From: an uncultured Monoglobus sp.
GTDB lineage: Bacteria; Bacillota; Clostridia; Monoglobales; Monoglobaceae
Direction: 5' to 3'
Length of the DNA stretch: 34,478 bases
Assembly (NCBI GenBank): GCA_947585115.1
Contig: CANPWW010000021.1
Span: forward strand, 1 to 34,478
The notes under the pieces were generated by a model. That model was not told where the DNA came from and ran no database searches. It saw nothing but the letters and a program-made list of their open reading frames with translations. Made by a program: the position numbers and the translations under genes. How positions within the stretch are numbered: the stretch's first letter is position 1; every line of letters starts with the position of its first letter. Below, piece by piece: positions 1 through 6,209 of this stretch.

Positions 1-450
1 CAGGATATTTTTGCCCGCCGTCAGCAGCACTCCGCCGCCCAGCGTCAGATACGCCGCGGCGAGCAGCGCGACCTTTATCCACTCCGCCGAATCAAATATC
101 CCCAAGGCGCCGAGCACGAGCGCCGCGACATACAGCGCGGCTCCGACGATAAGCGTTATAAGCTCGGATTTTTCGTCGTCATCCTCTTCCTCCCGTTTTT
201 GCTCCTCGGGCGTGAAATTTATCTCGTCCTCAACCGTGCGCGCGGTCTTGAGTATGGCGGGCATCAGCCTGTCGGGATCGTCTGCCGTGACCGAAAGCCT
301 CATCAGCGGAAACGACAGCGCCGCAGCGCTCACCCCGTCCATCTCGGATATAAGCTTTTCGATCTTCGCGCCGCAGTTGGCGCAGTCTAAGTTTTCTATC
401 TTATATTTTTTGGTGACCGCTTTCGCTTTTTTATGATCATCGCTCTTCAT
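1..450 (-). CDS. Heavy-metal translocating P-type ATPase, N-terminal part (runs off left edge)
   Basis: This is the first 150 residues of a leftward gene; the rest lies outside the window. The protein starts MKSDDHKKAK and carries a soluble metal-binding (HMA/ferredoxin-like) domain at about residues 15-80 with the motif LDCANCGAKIE, whose CxxC pair binds soft metals. A very acidic linker follows (EEQKREEEDDDEK, about residues 83-95), then two predicted membrane segments (about 98-118 and 124-145). This layout is usual for Cd/Zn/Pb-exporting P1B ATPases (CadA/ZntA type), which pump metal out of the cytoplasm. The phosphorylation (DKTGT) and CPC motifs would lie beyond the edge, so metal specificity cannot be judged. 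The ATG at 450 is preceded by GGGAGG (about 456-461). An SmtB/CadC-like operator lies just upstream, which supports a metal-efflux role. Confidence 0.85.
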   Translation of the reverse strand, partial: MKSDDHKKAKAVTKKYKIENLDCANCGAKIEKLISEMDGVSAAALSFPLMRLSVTADDPDRLMPAILKTARTVEDEINFTPEEQKREEEDDDEKSELITLIVGAALYVAALVLGALGIFDSAEWIKVALLAAAYLTLGGGVLLTAGKNIL

Positions 451-476
451 AATTATGCCTCCCTTATAATCATTTA

Positions 477-502
477 AACATCTGAACATCTGTTCAATTG
501 TT
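477..502. promoter_or_regulatory. ArsR/SmtB-type operator upstream of metal ATPase
   Basis: The core is a perfect inverted repeat TGAACA-TC-TGTTCA (483-496), extended by AACA at 477-480 and TGTT at 499-502, giving an interrupted 12-2-12 palindrome. ArsR/SmtB-family metal sensors (SmtB, ZiaR, CadC) bind sites of this form. It sits immediately downstream of the leftward -10 element, over the expected transcription start, the right place for a repressor released by metal. No arsR-like gene is in this window; it may lie left of the ATPase. Confidence 0.7.
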
Positions 503-510
503 ATATTGAT

Positions 511-539
511 ATAATACCACTGTATTATACACTTGTCAA
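511..539 (-). promoter_or_regulatory. Sigma-A-type promoter for metal ATPase
   Basis: Read leftward, TTGACA (539-534), a 17-bp spacer and TATTAT (516-511). This is near consensus. The predicted start falls in the operator at 477-502. Confidence 0.75.
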
Positions 540-578
540 GGGAAATTGTTAAAATATTTTTAATTATTTTTTGATATA

Positions 579-607
579 TTGACTTTTATATGAGGCGGTG
601 ATATAAT
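579..607 (+). promoter_or_regulatory. Sigma-A-type promoter for CorC-like gene
   Basis: TTGACT (579-584), a 17-bp spacer and TATAAT (602-607). It is back to back with the ATPase promoter in a 220-bp AT-rich divergent intergenic region. Confidence 0.75.
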
Positions 608-633
608 GATATTTGTAAAAATTTATGTAAAAG

Positions 634-662
634 AAAGGAGTAGCGCGGATTTTTTGCGCGCT
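634..662 (+). promoter_or_regulatory. Remote ribosome binding site followed by hairpin
   Basis: AAAGGAG (634-640) is the only good Shine-Dalgarno sequence, but it ends 30 nt before the ATG at 671. Between them lies AGCGCG (642-647) / CGCGCT (657-662), a 6-bp stem with a 9-nt loop. When folded, the site would lie about 9 nt from the ATG. A TGA at 662-664 in the same frame rules out any earlier ATG, GTG or TTG start. Confidence 0.5.
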
Positions 663-670
663 GACTTATT

Positions 671-1903
671 ATGGACAGTTATGTCGGGCTTAGCCTTGTA
701 ATTATTTTTCTTATCGCTTTTTCGGCATTTTTTTCCGCGACCGAAACGGCGTACACATCGATCAATCGTATTCGTATAAAGAACCTCGCCAAAGAGGGCA
801 ACAAAAAGGCAAAGCTTGTTGACAGGCTTTCGGACAACTACGACAGACTGCTGTCCACGATTCTTATCGGAAACAATATCGTTAACATTCTCTCATCTTC
901 TCTGGCGACCGTGCTTTTCACGAGCCTTTTGGGAAACGCGGGCGTCACGGTCTCGACCGTTGTTATGACTGTGCTCGTCCTTATTTTCGGAGAGATAACG
1001 CCAAAGAACGTTGCAAAAGAGAGCCCCGAAAAATTCGCGATCGCGGTGTCAAAGCCCATCTCATTTTTCGCGGTCATACTCACGCCGTTTAACTATCTGT
1101 TTGGGCTGTGGAAAAAACTGATCGACAGGATAATCAAGTCGGACGACGGCGGCGGCATTACCGAGGAAGAGCTGATAACCATAGTTGACGAGGCCGAGAG
1201 CGGCGGCGAGATAGATTCCGAGGAGCGCGACCTCATCAAGAGCGCCATCGAGTTCAACGACCGCGAGGTCGAGGACATACTGACCCCCAGGATCGACGTC
1301 TGCGCCGTGGAGCTGGGCACCGACAGGAGCGAGATAATCGACACCTTTCTGGATACAGGATATTCGCGCCTGCCTGTGTTTAAAGACACGATCGACAACA
1401 TAATCGGCGTTATCCACCAGAAGGATCTGTTCCACCAGATGCAGAAGGGCACGGGCGAAAAGATTGACGATATTATATCGCCCGTCAACTACATTCTGCC
1501 CTCAATGAGCGTTTCCGACCTTATCAAAACGCTGCAAAAATCCAAGAACCACTTCGCCGTGGTCGTGGACGAGTACGGCGGAACCGAGGGTATCGTGACG
1601 CTGGAGGACGTGCTTGAGGAGCTCGTGGGCGAGATATGGGACGAGCACGACAAATTCGTTGAGAACTTCAAAAAGCTGTCGGACGGCGTGTATGAGGTGC
1701 TGGGCTCGTCTGACCTTGAGGACTTTATGGAGCTTATAGGAGAGGAACCCGACGAGGACGACCCGAACACGGTGTCGGGCTGGGTAATGGAAAAGCTCGC
1801 CAGAATGCCCGAGCTGGGCGACCGGTTCGAATACAACGGACACAAGGTCATGGTTACCGGAATGGAGAACCGCAGAGTGGCGAAAATCAAGCTTATAATA
1901 TAA
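671..1903 (+). CDS. CNNM/CorC (HlyC/CorC) family membrane protein with CBS pair
   Basis: This 410-residue integral membrane protein has the full architecture of the family: an N-terminal DUF21/CNNM transmembrane domain (about 1-190, with hydrophobic stretches at 5-23, 60-80, 90-107 and 127-147), a CBS-domain pair (about 205-325) and a C-terminal CorC/HlyC domain (about 340-410). The DUF21 signature [11 protein letters not shown] near the start and [12 protein letters not shown] near residue 105 are both present. Family members are linked to Mg2+/Co2+ export or resistance; the old name 'hemolysin' is misleading. The CBS pair probably senses adenine nucleotides, as known for CNNM proteins. The length is normal for the family. 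It has its own promoter. The ATG at 671 is the only workable start although its ribosome binding site is remote. No terminator is visible before the next promoter, so some read-through into the isomerase gene is likely. Confidence 0.9.
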   Translation: MDSYVGLSLVIIFLIAFSAFFSATETAYTSINRIRIKNLAKEGNKKAKLVDRLSDNYDRLLSTILIGNNIVNILSSSLATVLFTSLLGNAGVTVSTVVMTVLVLIFGEITPKNVAKESPEKFAIAVSKPISFFAVILTPFNYLFGLWKKLIDRIIKSDDGGGITEEELITIVDEAESGGEIDSEERDLIKSAIEFNDREVEDILTPRIDVCAVELGTDRSEIIDTFLDTGYSRLPVFKDTIDNIIGVIHQKDLFHQMQKGTGEKIDDIISPVNYILPSMSVSDLIKTLQKSKNHFAVVVDEYGGTEGIVTLEDVLEELVGEIWDEHDKFVENFKKLSDGVYEVLGSSDLEDFMELIGEEPDEDDPNTVSGWVMEKLARMPELGDRFEYNGHKVMVTGMENRRVAKIKLII

Positions 1904-1910
1904 GTTTTTG

Positions 1911-1939
1911 TTGACTTGCTGAAAAATATATATTAAAAT
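1911..1939 (+). promoter_or_regulatory. Promoter for sugar isomerase gene
   Basis: TTGACT (1911-1916), a 17-bp spacer and TAAAAT (1934-1939). The -35 box starts 8 bp after the preceding stop codon. GGAGG at 1974-1978 lies 7 nt before the ATG at 1986. Confidence 0.65.
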
Positions 1940-1985
1940 ATACTAAAGAATATTATATAAATTTTAAATAAGCGGAGGTACTAAT

Positions 1986-3473
1986 ATGATCAACAACATT
2001 CCAAAAGTTAAAATCGGCATCGTGGCCGTGAGCCGCGACTGTTTCCCCGAATCTCTGTCCGTGAGCAGACGCGAGGCGCTCGTTAAGGCTTACGCCGACA
2101 AGTATGACGCGGCGGATATTTATGAATGTCCCGTCTGCATCGTTGAGAGCGAGATACATATGCAGCAGGCCCTGGAGGATATAAAAAAGGCGGGCTGCAA
2201 CGCGCTTTGCGTATACCTTGGCAACTTCGGCCCCGAGATATCCGAGACCATGCTGGCTCAGCAGTTCGAGGGACCGAAAATGTTCGTGGCCGCCGCCGAG
2301 GAGAGCATCGGCTGCCTCAGCGACGACAGAGGCGACGCCTACTGCGGCATGCTCAACGCCAGCTACAATCTGTATCTGAGAGGCACAAAGGCGTATATCC
2401 CCGAATATCCCGTGGGCACCGCCGAGGAATGCGCCGAGATGATACACGGATTTCTGCCGATCGCCAGAGCGGTCATCGGCCTGTCGGACCTCAAGATAAT
2501 TTCCTTCGGCCCCAGACCCTTAAACTTCATGGCCTGCAACGCGCCCATATATCAGCTGTTCAAGCTCGGTGTTGAGATCGAGGAAAACTCGGAGCTTGAC
2601 CTGTTCGAATCGTTCAACAACCACGCGGGCGATGAGAGAATACCCGATGTTGTGGCCGACATGGAAAAAGAGCTGGGCGAGGGCAACATGAAACCCGAAA
2701 TACTGCCCAAGCTGGCCCAGTATGAGCTGACCCTGCTCGACTGGATAGAAAATCACAAGGGCTCCAAGAAATACGTGGCTGTAGCGGGCAAGTGCTGGCC
2801 CGCGTTCCAGACCCAGTTCGGTTTTGTTCCCTGCTATGTGAACAGCCGTCTCACGGGCCGCGGTATCCCCGTTTCCTGCGAGGTGGACATCTACGGCTGC
2901 CTCAGCGAGTACATCGGAACCTGCGTCAGCGAGGACGCCGTGACGCTGCTTGACATCAACAACTCGGTTCCCGCTGACATGTTCAAAGAGGACATCGAGG
3001 GCAAGTTCGACTACACCCACAAGGACACGTTTATGGGCTTCCACTGCGGAAACACCTGCTCGTCCAAGCTGGCGGACTGCTCGATGAAGTACCAGAAGAT
3101 TATGGCGAGAAGTCTGCCCGTTGAGGTGACAAACGGCACTCTCGAGGGCGACATCGCGCCCGGAGACATCACGTTCTTCCGCCTCCAGAGCACATCGGAC
3201 GCTAAGCTGCGCGGCTATATCGCCAACGGCGAGGTTCTGCCCGTGGCTACGCGCTCGTTCGGCTCGATCGGCGTGTTCGCGATACCCGAGATGGGTCGGT
3301 TCTACCGCCACGTGCTTATCGAGAAGAACTATCCGCACCACGGCGCCGTAGCATTCGGACACTTCGGCAAGGAGCTGTTTGAGGTGTTTAAGTATATCGG
3401 AGTTCCCGTTGAGGAGATCGGATACAATCAGCCCAAGGGCGTGAGATATCCCACCGAGAACCCGTGGGGATAA
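1986..3473 (+). CDS. L-fucose/L-arabinose isomerase family protein
   Basis: This 495-residue protein belongs to the FucI/AraA fold: cytoplasmic, Mn2+-dependent aldose-ketose isomerases acting on L-fucose, L-arabinose or D-arabinose. It has an N-terminal Rossmann-like region (KVKIGIVAVSRDCFPES at 7-23), a middle domain with SFGPRPLNFMACNAP (173-187) and a C-terminal domain. E299 (CEVDIYG) and D323 (LLDINNS) are spaced 24 residues apart, the same spacing as the metal ligands E337 and D361 of E. coli FucI as I recall them. Histidines in GFHCGNT (353) and YPHHGAVAFGHFG (451/452) are candidates for the remaining ligand and base. It is shorter than E. coli FucI (591) and about the length of AraA (500). 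There is no neighbouring kinase, aldolase or transporter, so the substrate cannot be fixed; a pectin-derived or host-glycan sugar fits the lifestyle. It is monocistronic, with its own promoter and terminator. Confidence 0.8.
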   Translation: MINNIPKVKIGIVAVSRDCFPESLSVSRREALVKAYADKYDAADIYECPVCIVESEIHMQQALEDIKKAGCNALCVYLGNFGPEISETMLAQQFEGPKMFVAAAEESIGCLSDDRGDAYCGMLNASYNLYLRGTKAYIPEYPVGTAEECAEMIHGFLPIARAVIGLSDLKIISFGPRPLNFMACNAPIYQLFKLGVEIEENSELDLFESFNNHAGDERIPDVVADMEKELGEGNMKPEILPKLAQYELTLLDWIENHKGSKKYVAVAGKCWPAFQTQFGFVPCYVNSRLTGRGIPVSCEVDIYGCLSEYIGTCVSEDAVTLLDINNSVPADMFKEDIEGKFDYTHKDTFMGFHCGNTCSSKLADCSMKYQKIMARSLPVEVTNGTLEGDIAPGDITFFRLQSTSDAKLRGYIANGEVLPVATRSFGSIGVFAIPEMGRFYRHVLIEKNYPHHGAVAFGHFGKELFEVFKYIGVPVEEIGYNQPKGVRYPTENPWG

Positions 3474-3485
3474 TAAAAGAATATA

Positions 3486-3520
3486 AAAGCGGGCGGCAAT
3501 ATGCCGCCCGTTTCTGTTTG
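3486..3520 (+). terminator. Rho-independent terminator of isomerase gene
   Basis: CGGGCGGCA (3490-3498), a 3-nt loop and TGCCGCCCG (3502-3510), extended by AAg/tTT pairs, then TTTCTGTTT. The stem strongly resembles the arms of the inverted-repeat element at 22010-22112, so it may have been recruited from that repeat family. Confidence 0.8.
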
Positions 3521-3643
3521 CCTCCTCCCGGGAGGAGGTGTCAGGCGACAGCCTGACGGAGGTGGGAACATAGTGATTAGCGAATAGTGATTAGGTTCCC
3601 CCCTCAGTCGGGCTATGCCCGACAGCTCCCCCGAGGGGGCGCC
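3521..3643. repeat. Inverted pair of two-hairpin intergenic repeats
   Basis: Two copies of one repeat face away from each other. Each has a GTC-stem-loop-GAC hairpin followed by a C-rich/G-rich hairpin. The left copy (3521-3567, reverse orientation) holds the perfect palindrome CCTCCTCCCGGGAGGAGG and TCAGGC/GCCTGA. The right copy (3598-3643) holds GTCGGGC/GCCCGAC and CTCCCCC/GGGGG. Between them AGTGATTAG occurs twice (3572-3580 and 3586-3594), bounded by GGGAAC and GTTCCC. Related copies lie at 22118-22223. On the minus strand the hairpins could also end transcription of the six-gene operon. The remaining bases to 3681 hold a weaker GGCGCC-rich inverted repeat and no gene. Confidence 0.7.
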
Positions 3644-3681
3644 TAACGGGACGCCGAGGGCGCCGTCCTCTACAAACGTAG

Positions 3682-5085
3682 TTATTTGAAATCTATGCTT
3701 TGGCGCTCGATCTCGCCCCAGTCGGTTTTCTTTTTGTGGTAGCCGATCAGCGACGTCATTCTCACCCACGCCAATATAAATCTCAGGCACGACACCTCGA
3801 TCGCGCACAGGCCTATCGCTTTTAATACATCGGTAAAGCTCAGGTGCTGGTCTATAGTGTGTATCCTGGCGAAAAACGCCGTCAGCGACAGTATTGACGA
3901 ATACGCCACGTATATGCCCAGATACAAAAGCATAAACGGCACGTTCAGAAAATCAAGCAGCATCGCGACAACCATTGTGACAACGCCGAATACCTCAATA
4001 TACGGCGACAAAAGCTCATATATCAAAAAGTACATATATGACACAAAGCTGACAAGTCCGTAGCGAGGGTTGCCCAGAATACTTCTGTGGGTCATCATGC
4101 TCTGGAACAGGCCTATATGCCACCTGCGCCTCTGCTTGCTCAAATCGCCGAGCTTTTCGGGGACCTGCGTCCAGCATATGGCGTCGGACGCGTATCTTAT
4201 CCGATAGGGCATCATATTTTCGCGGCAGAACACGTGGAGCTTTACCACCAGTTCCATATCCTCGCCCATGGTGTCGGCGTCGTAGCCCCCGGCGCTTATG
4301 ACCGTGCTCTTTTTGAACAGGCCGAACGCGCCCGAAATCATAATGCTTCCGTTGAATTTGTCGAACAATATTCTCGCCGCAAGAAACGAGCGGTCATACT
4401 CCAGCACCTGCATACAGGAAAGGATCTTGTTCGGCAGGCGGTATTTTATCACTCTGCCGTTTTTTATTTCCGCGCCGTTGCACGGCCGCACAGCTCCGCC
4501 CACGGCTATCACGTTGTCGTCCTCAAGCACGGGACGCACGATTTTTCTGAGCGAATCGAACTGAAGCACCGAGTCGGCGTCTATGCTGAGAAAATACGGG
4601 TATCTGCCCGCGTTTATGCCCACGTTGAGCGCGTCAGCCTTGCCGCCGTTCCGCTTTCGGATCAGCGTTATCGGAATATTGTCAACCTCTGTCTCGTAGA
4701 TCTCGGTTACGGGCCTTGTCATGATCTGCCGCTGTATCGGACGGTTGGTCTTTTTCATATCAAAGGCGTCAAGCACCACCTTGGCGGTATTGTCCTTCGA
4801 ACCGTCGTCGACCACGATTATCTCGTACAATCTGTAGTCCTGCATCAGCAGCGATCTGACCGTCGAGACAATGGTCTCCTCCTCGTTGTATGCGGGCACA
4901 ATTATCGTGACGGGCACGTAGTAATCGTTTAGTATCTCGTTTTTCAGCGTATTTCGGCGCTTTGTGCTGTAGAGCGACGTTGAGCCGACTATGACCGCCA
5001 GAAACAAAAAACTGGCGTATCCTATCATATAGAGAACAAAAAATATCCCCACAAAGTTGAAAAATACCTGCAATATATCTCTCAT
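3682..5085 (-). CDS. Processive family 2 glycosyltransferase (PgaC/NodC-like)
   Basis: This 467-residue membrane glycosyltransferase has an N-terminal membrane segment (about 8-33), a cytoplasmic GT-A domain (about 55-330) and three or four C-terminal membrane helices (about 345-445). All hallmarks of processive beta-glycan synthases are visible: VPAYNEEETI with downstream VVDDGS (nucleotide binding), the DxD motif in SIDADSVL, TMGED (catalytic base) and QRRRWHIG (QxxRW, acceptor binding). Relatives make poly-N-acetylglucosamine, hyaluronan, chitin oligomers or beta-glucans, so the sugar is not determined. It is the last gene of the six-gene operon. Its ATG overlaps the stop of the HEAT-like gene by one base (TAATG) and GGAGG lies about 10 nt upstream, so the two are translationally coupled. 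It is presumably the polymer-making enzyme of the cluster. Confidence 0.9.
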   Translation of the reverse strand: MRDILQVFFNFVGIFFVLYMIGYASFLFLAVIVGSTSLYSTKRRNTLKNEILNDYYVPVTIIVPAYNEEETIVSTVRSLLMQDYRLYEIIVVDDGSKDNTAKVVLDAFDMKKTNRPIQRQIMTRPVTEIYETEVDNIPITLIRKRNGGKADALNVGINAGRYPYFLSIDADSVLQFDSLRKIVRPVLEDDNVIAVGGAVRPCNGAEIKNGRVIKYRLPNKILSCMQVLEYDRSFLAARILFDKFNGSIMISGAFGLFKKSTVISAGGYDADTMGEDMELVVKLHVFCRENMMPYRIRYASDAICWTQVPEKLGDLSKQRRRWHIGLFQSMMTHRSILGNPRYGLVSFVSYMYFLIYELLSPYIEVFGVVTMVVAMLLDFLNVPFMLLYLGIYVAYSSILSLTAFFARIHTIDQHLSFTDVLKAIGLCAIEVSCLRFILAWVRMTSLIGYHKKKTDWGEIERQSIDFK

Positions 5086-6209
5086 TACACAGCCGCCTCC
5101 GCCAATACATTTTTGCTCTCTGCCTCTTCCTCTTCCGCGCCCAGGCGATAGGCCAGCATCTCTTTGGCGTATCTGTCGCCTCCGACCATATGCTCGATAT
5201 CGGAATACTCTATGCCCTTCGCCTCAAGGCTCACAGCCGCGTTGTAGCGGACGTGCCAGTTGGGGCTGAGCATCGCGTCGGTCAGGACCTTTATCACGTC
5301 GTCGCCGTCGTAGGACGCCAGCGCCGTGACGCCGATGGCCGCGTATTCCCAATGCACGGGGTCGGCGTCCGAGCCGAACTCCAGAAGCTTTTCCCTCGCG
5401 GGCTCGTACGGATATTTGGCGAAATACCGAACCGCCGCCAGCCTCATCTCCTTGCCCCGATTTTCATCAAGCATGATGTCAAGCATTCTCTGCCGGTACT
5501 CGCCGTTTTCGAATCGTATGTAGTTGAGGATCGCGACGCGGGTCTCCTCGCTGAAATCGTCGAATCGGCCCCAAAGCAGATTTATCAGCTCATGATGGTC
5601 GCCCTCGAACATAAGCAGTCCGTCCTGCAATATCTTATCGTGCAGAAAGGCTCCGTTCCGATCGCTGCGGCTCACGGCGTCAACAACCGCCCGGGCGCTG
5701 CCGAACGAGTACAGCGCGTGCATGGTGTTGACTCTGCAATACAAGCTGTCCTTTTCCATATACTCGATCAGGATCCTTTGCAGGTCCTCGGCCGGAACGT
5801 GGTCCTTGAGCTTTTTGCCGCCGATAAAATAGGCGAAATACGCCGCCTGCAGGTTCTCGCGCTTGCTGTAGGTATAGGCGAGATTGACAAATACAGGCGC
5901 AAGCTCGTTTAAATACTCACCCGCGGCGGCCTTTTCAACGCTGTCGAAATGCTTGTCAAGAGCCGCGTCAAACGCCATGAGGCCGCTTGTTTTGGAGAGC
6001 ACGCGGGTCATGTGTTTTATATGCTCGTCGGTCACCCGCGCGCCGCGCCTTATCTTGTTCAGCTCCGCCGATATTATTTTGTCATAGTGCGCGACGCGCT
6101 GCTGCATTCTCTTGTCGCTGCCGCGCATAACGATATTGTAAACTATGTTAAACGCTATCATGCTGAGGCAAACAAAGCCGTATATGTATAGCAGCGCCTC
6201 ACTGCCCAT
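5085..6209 (-). CDS. Membrane-anchored HEAT-like repeat protein
   Basis: This 374-residue protein has a single N-terminal membrane helix (about 6-26, ALLYIYGFVCLSMIAFNIVY), then a basic, coiled-coil-like stretch (30-70) and a long run of helical repeats. The part from about 160 to 350 fits HEAT/armadillo-type repeats: SLYCRVNTMHALYSFGSA, EMRLAAVRYFAKYP, PVHWEYAAIGVTALASY and NWHVRYNAAVSLEAKG each mark a repeat. Such proteins act as scaffolds and no catalytic motif is visible. The topology places the repeats in the cytoplasm if the short N-terminus is outside. It overlaps the upstream glycosidase-like gene by 11 bp and the downstream glycosyltransferase by 1 bp, so it is probably a partner of the glycosyltransferase, for instance in organising the synthase. 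GGAGG lies 9 nt before the ATG. Confidence 0.75.
   Translation of the reverse strand: MGSEALLYIYGFVCLSMIAFNIVYNIVMRGSDKRMQQRVAHYDKIISAELNKIRRGARVTDEHIKHMTRVLSKTSGLMAFDAALDKHFDSVEKAAAGEYLNELAPVFVNLAYTYSKRENLQAAYFAYFIGGKKLKDHVPAEDLQRILIEYMEKDSLYCRVNTMHALYSFGSARAVVDAVSRSDRNGAFLHDKILQDGLLMFEGDHHELINLLWGRFDDFSEETRVAILNYIRFENGEYRQRMLDIMLDENRGKEMRLAAVRYFAKYPYEPAREKLLEFGSDADPVHWEYAAIGVTALASYDGDDVIKVLTDAMLSPNWHVRYNAAVSLEAKGIEYSDIEHMVGGDRYAKEMLAYRLGAEEEEAESKNVLAEAAV

Noticed and set aside
11-436. Serine-rich 141-residue frame on the plus strand
   Set aside because: It is the antisense shadow of the metal ATPase, which has the HMA motif, operator and promoter.
545-562. Rex-like site TTGTTAA-AATA-TTTTTAA upstream of the CorC-like gene
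   Set aside because: Three mismatches in the second half and no redox-related gene downstream; probably AT-rich coincidence.
3521-3681. CRISPR-like or tandem repeat array
   Set aside because: The repeated units are inverted hairpins without regular spacers.
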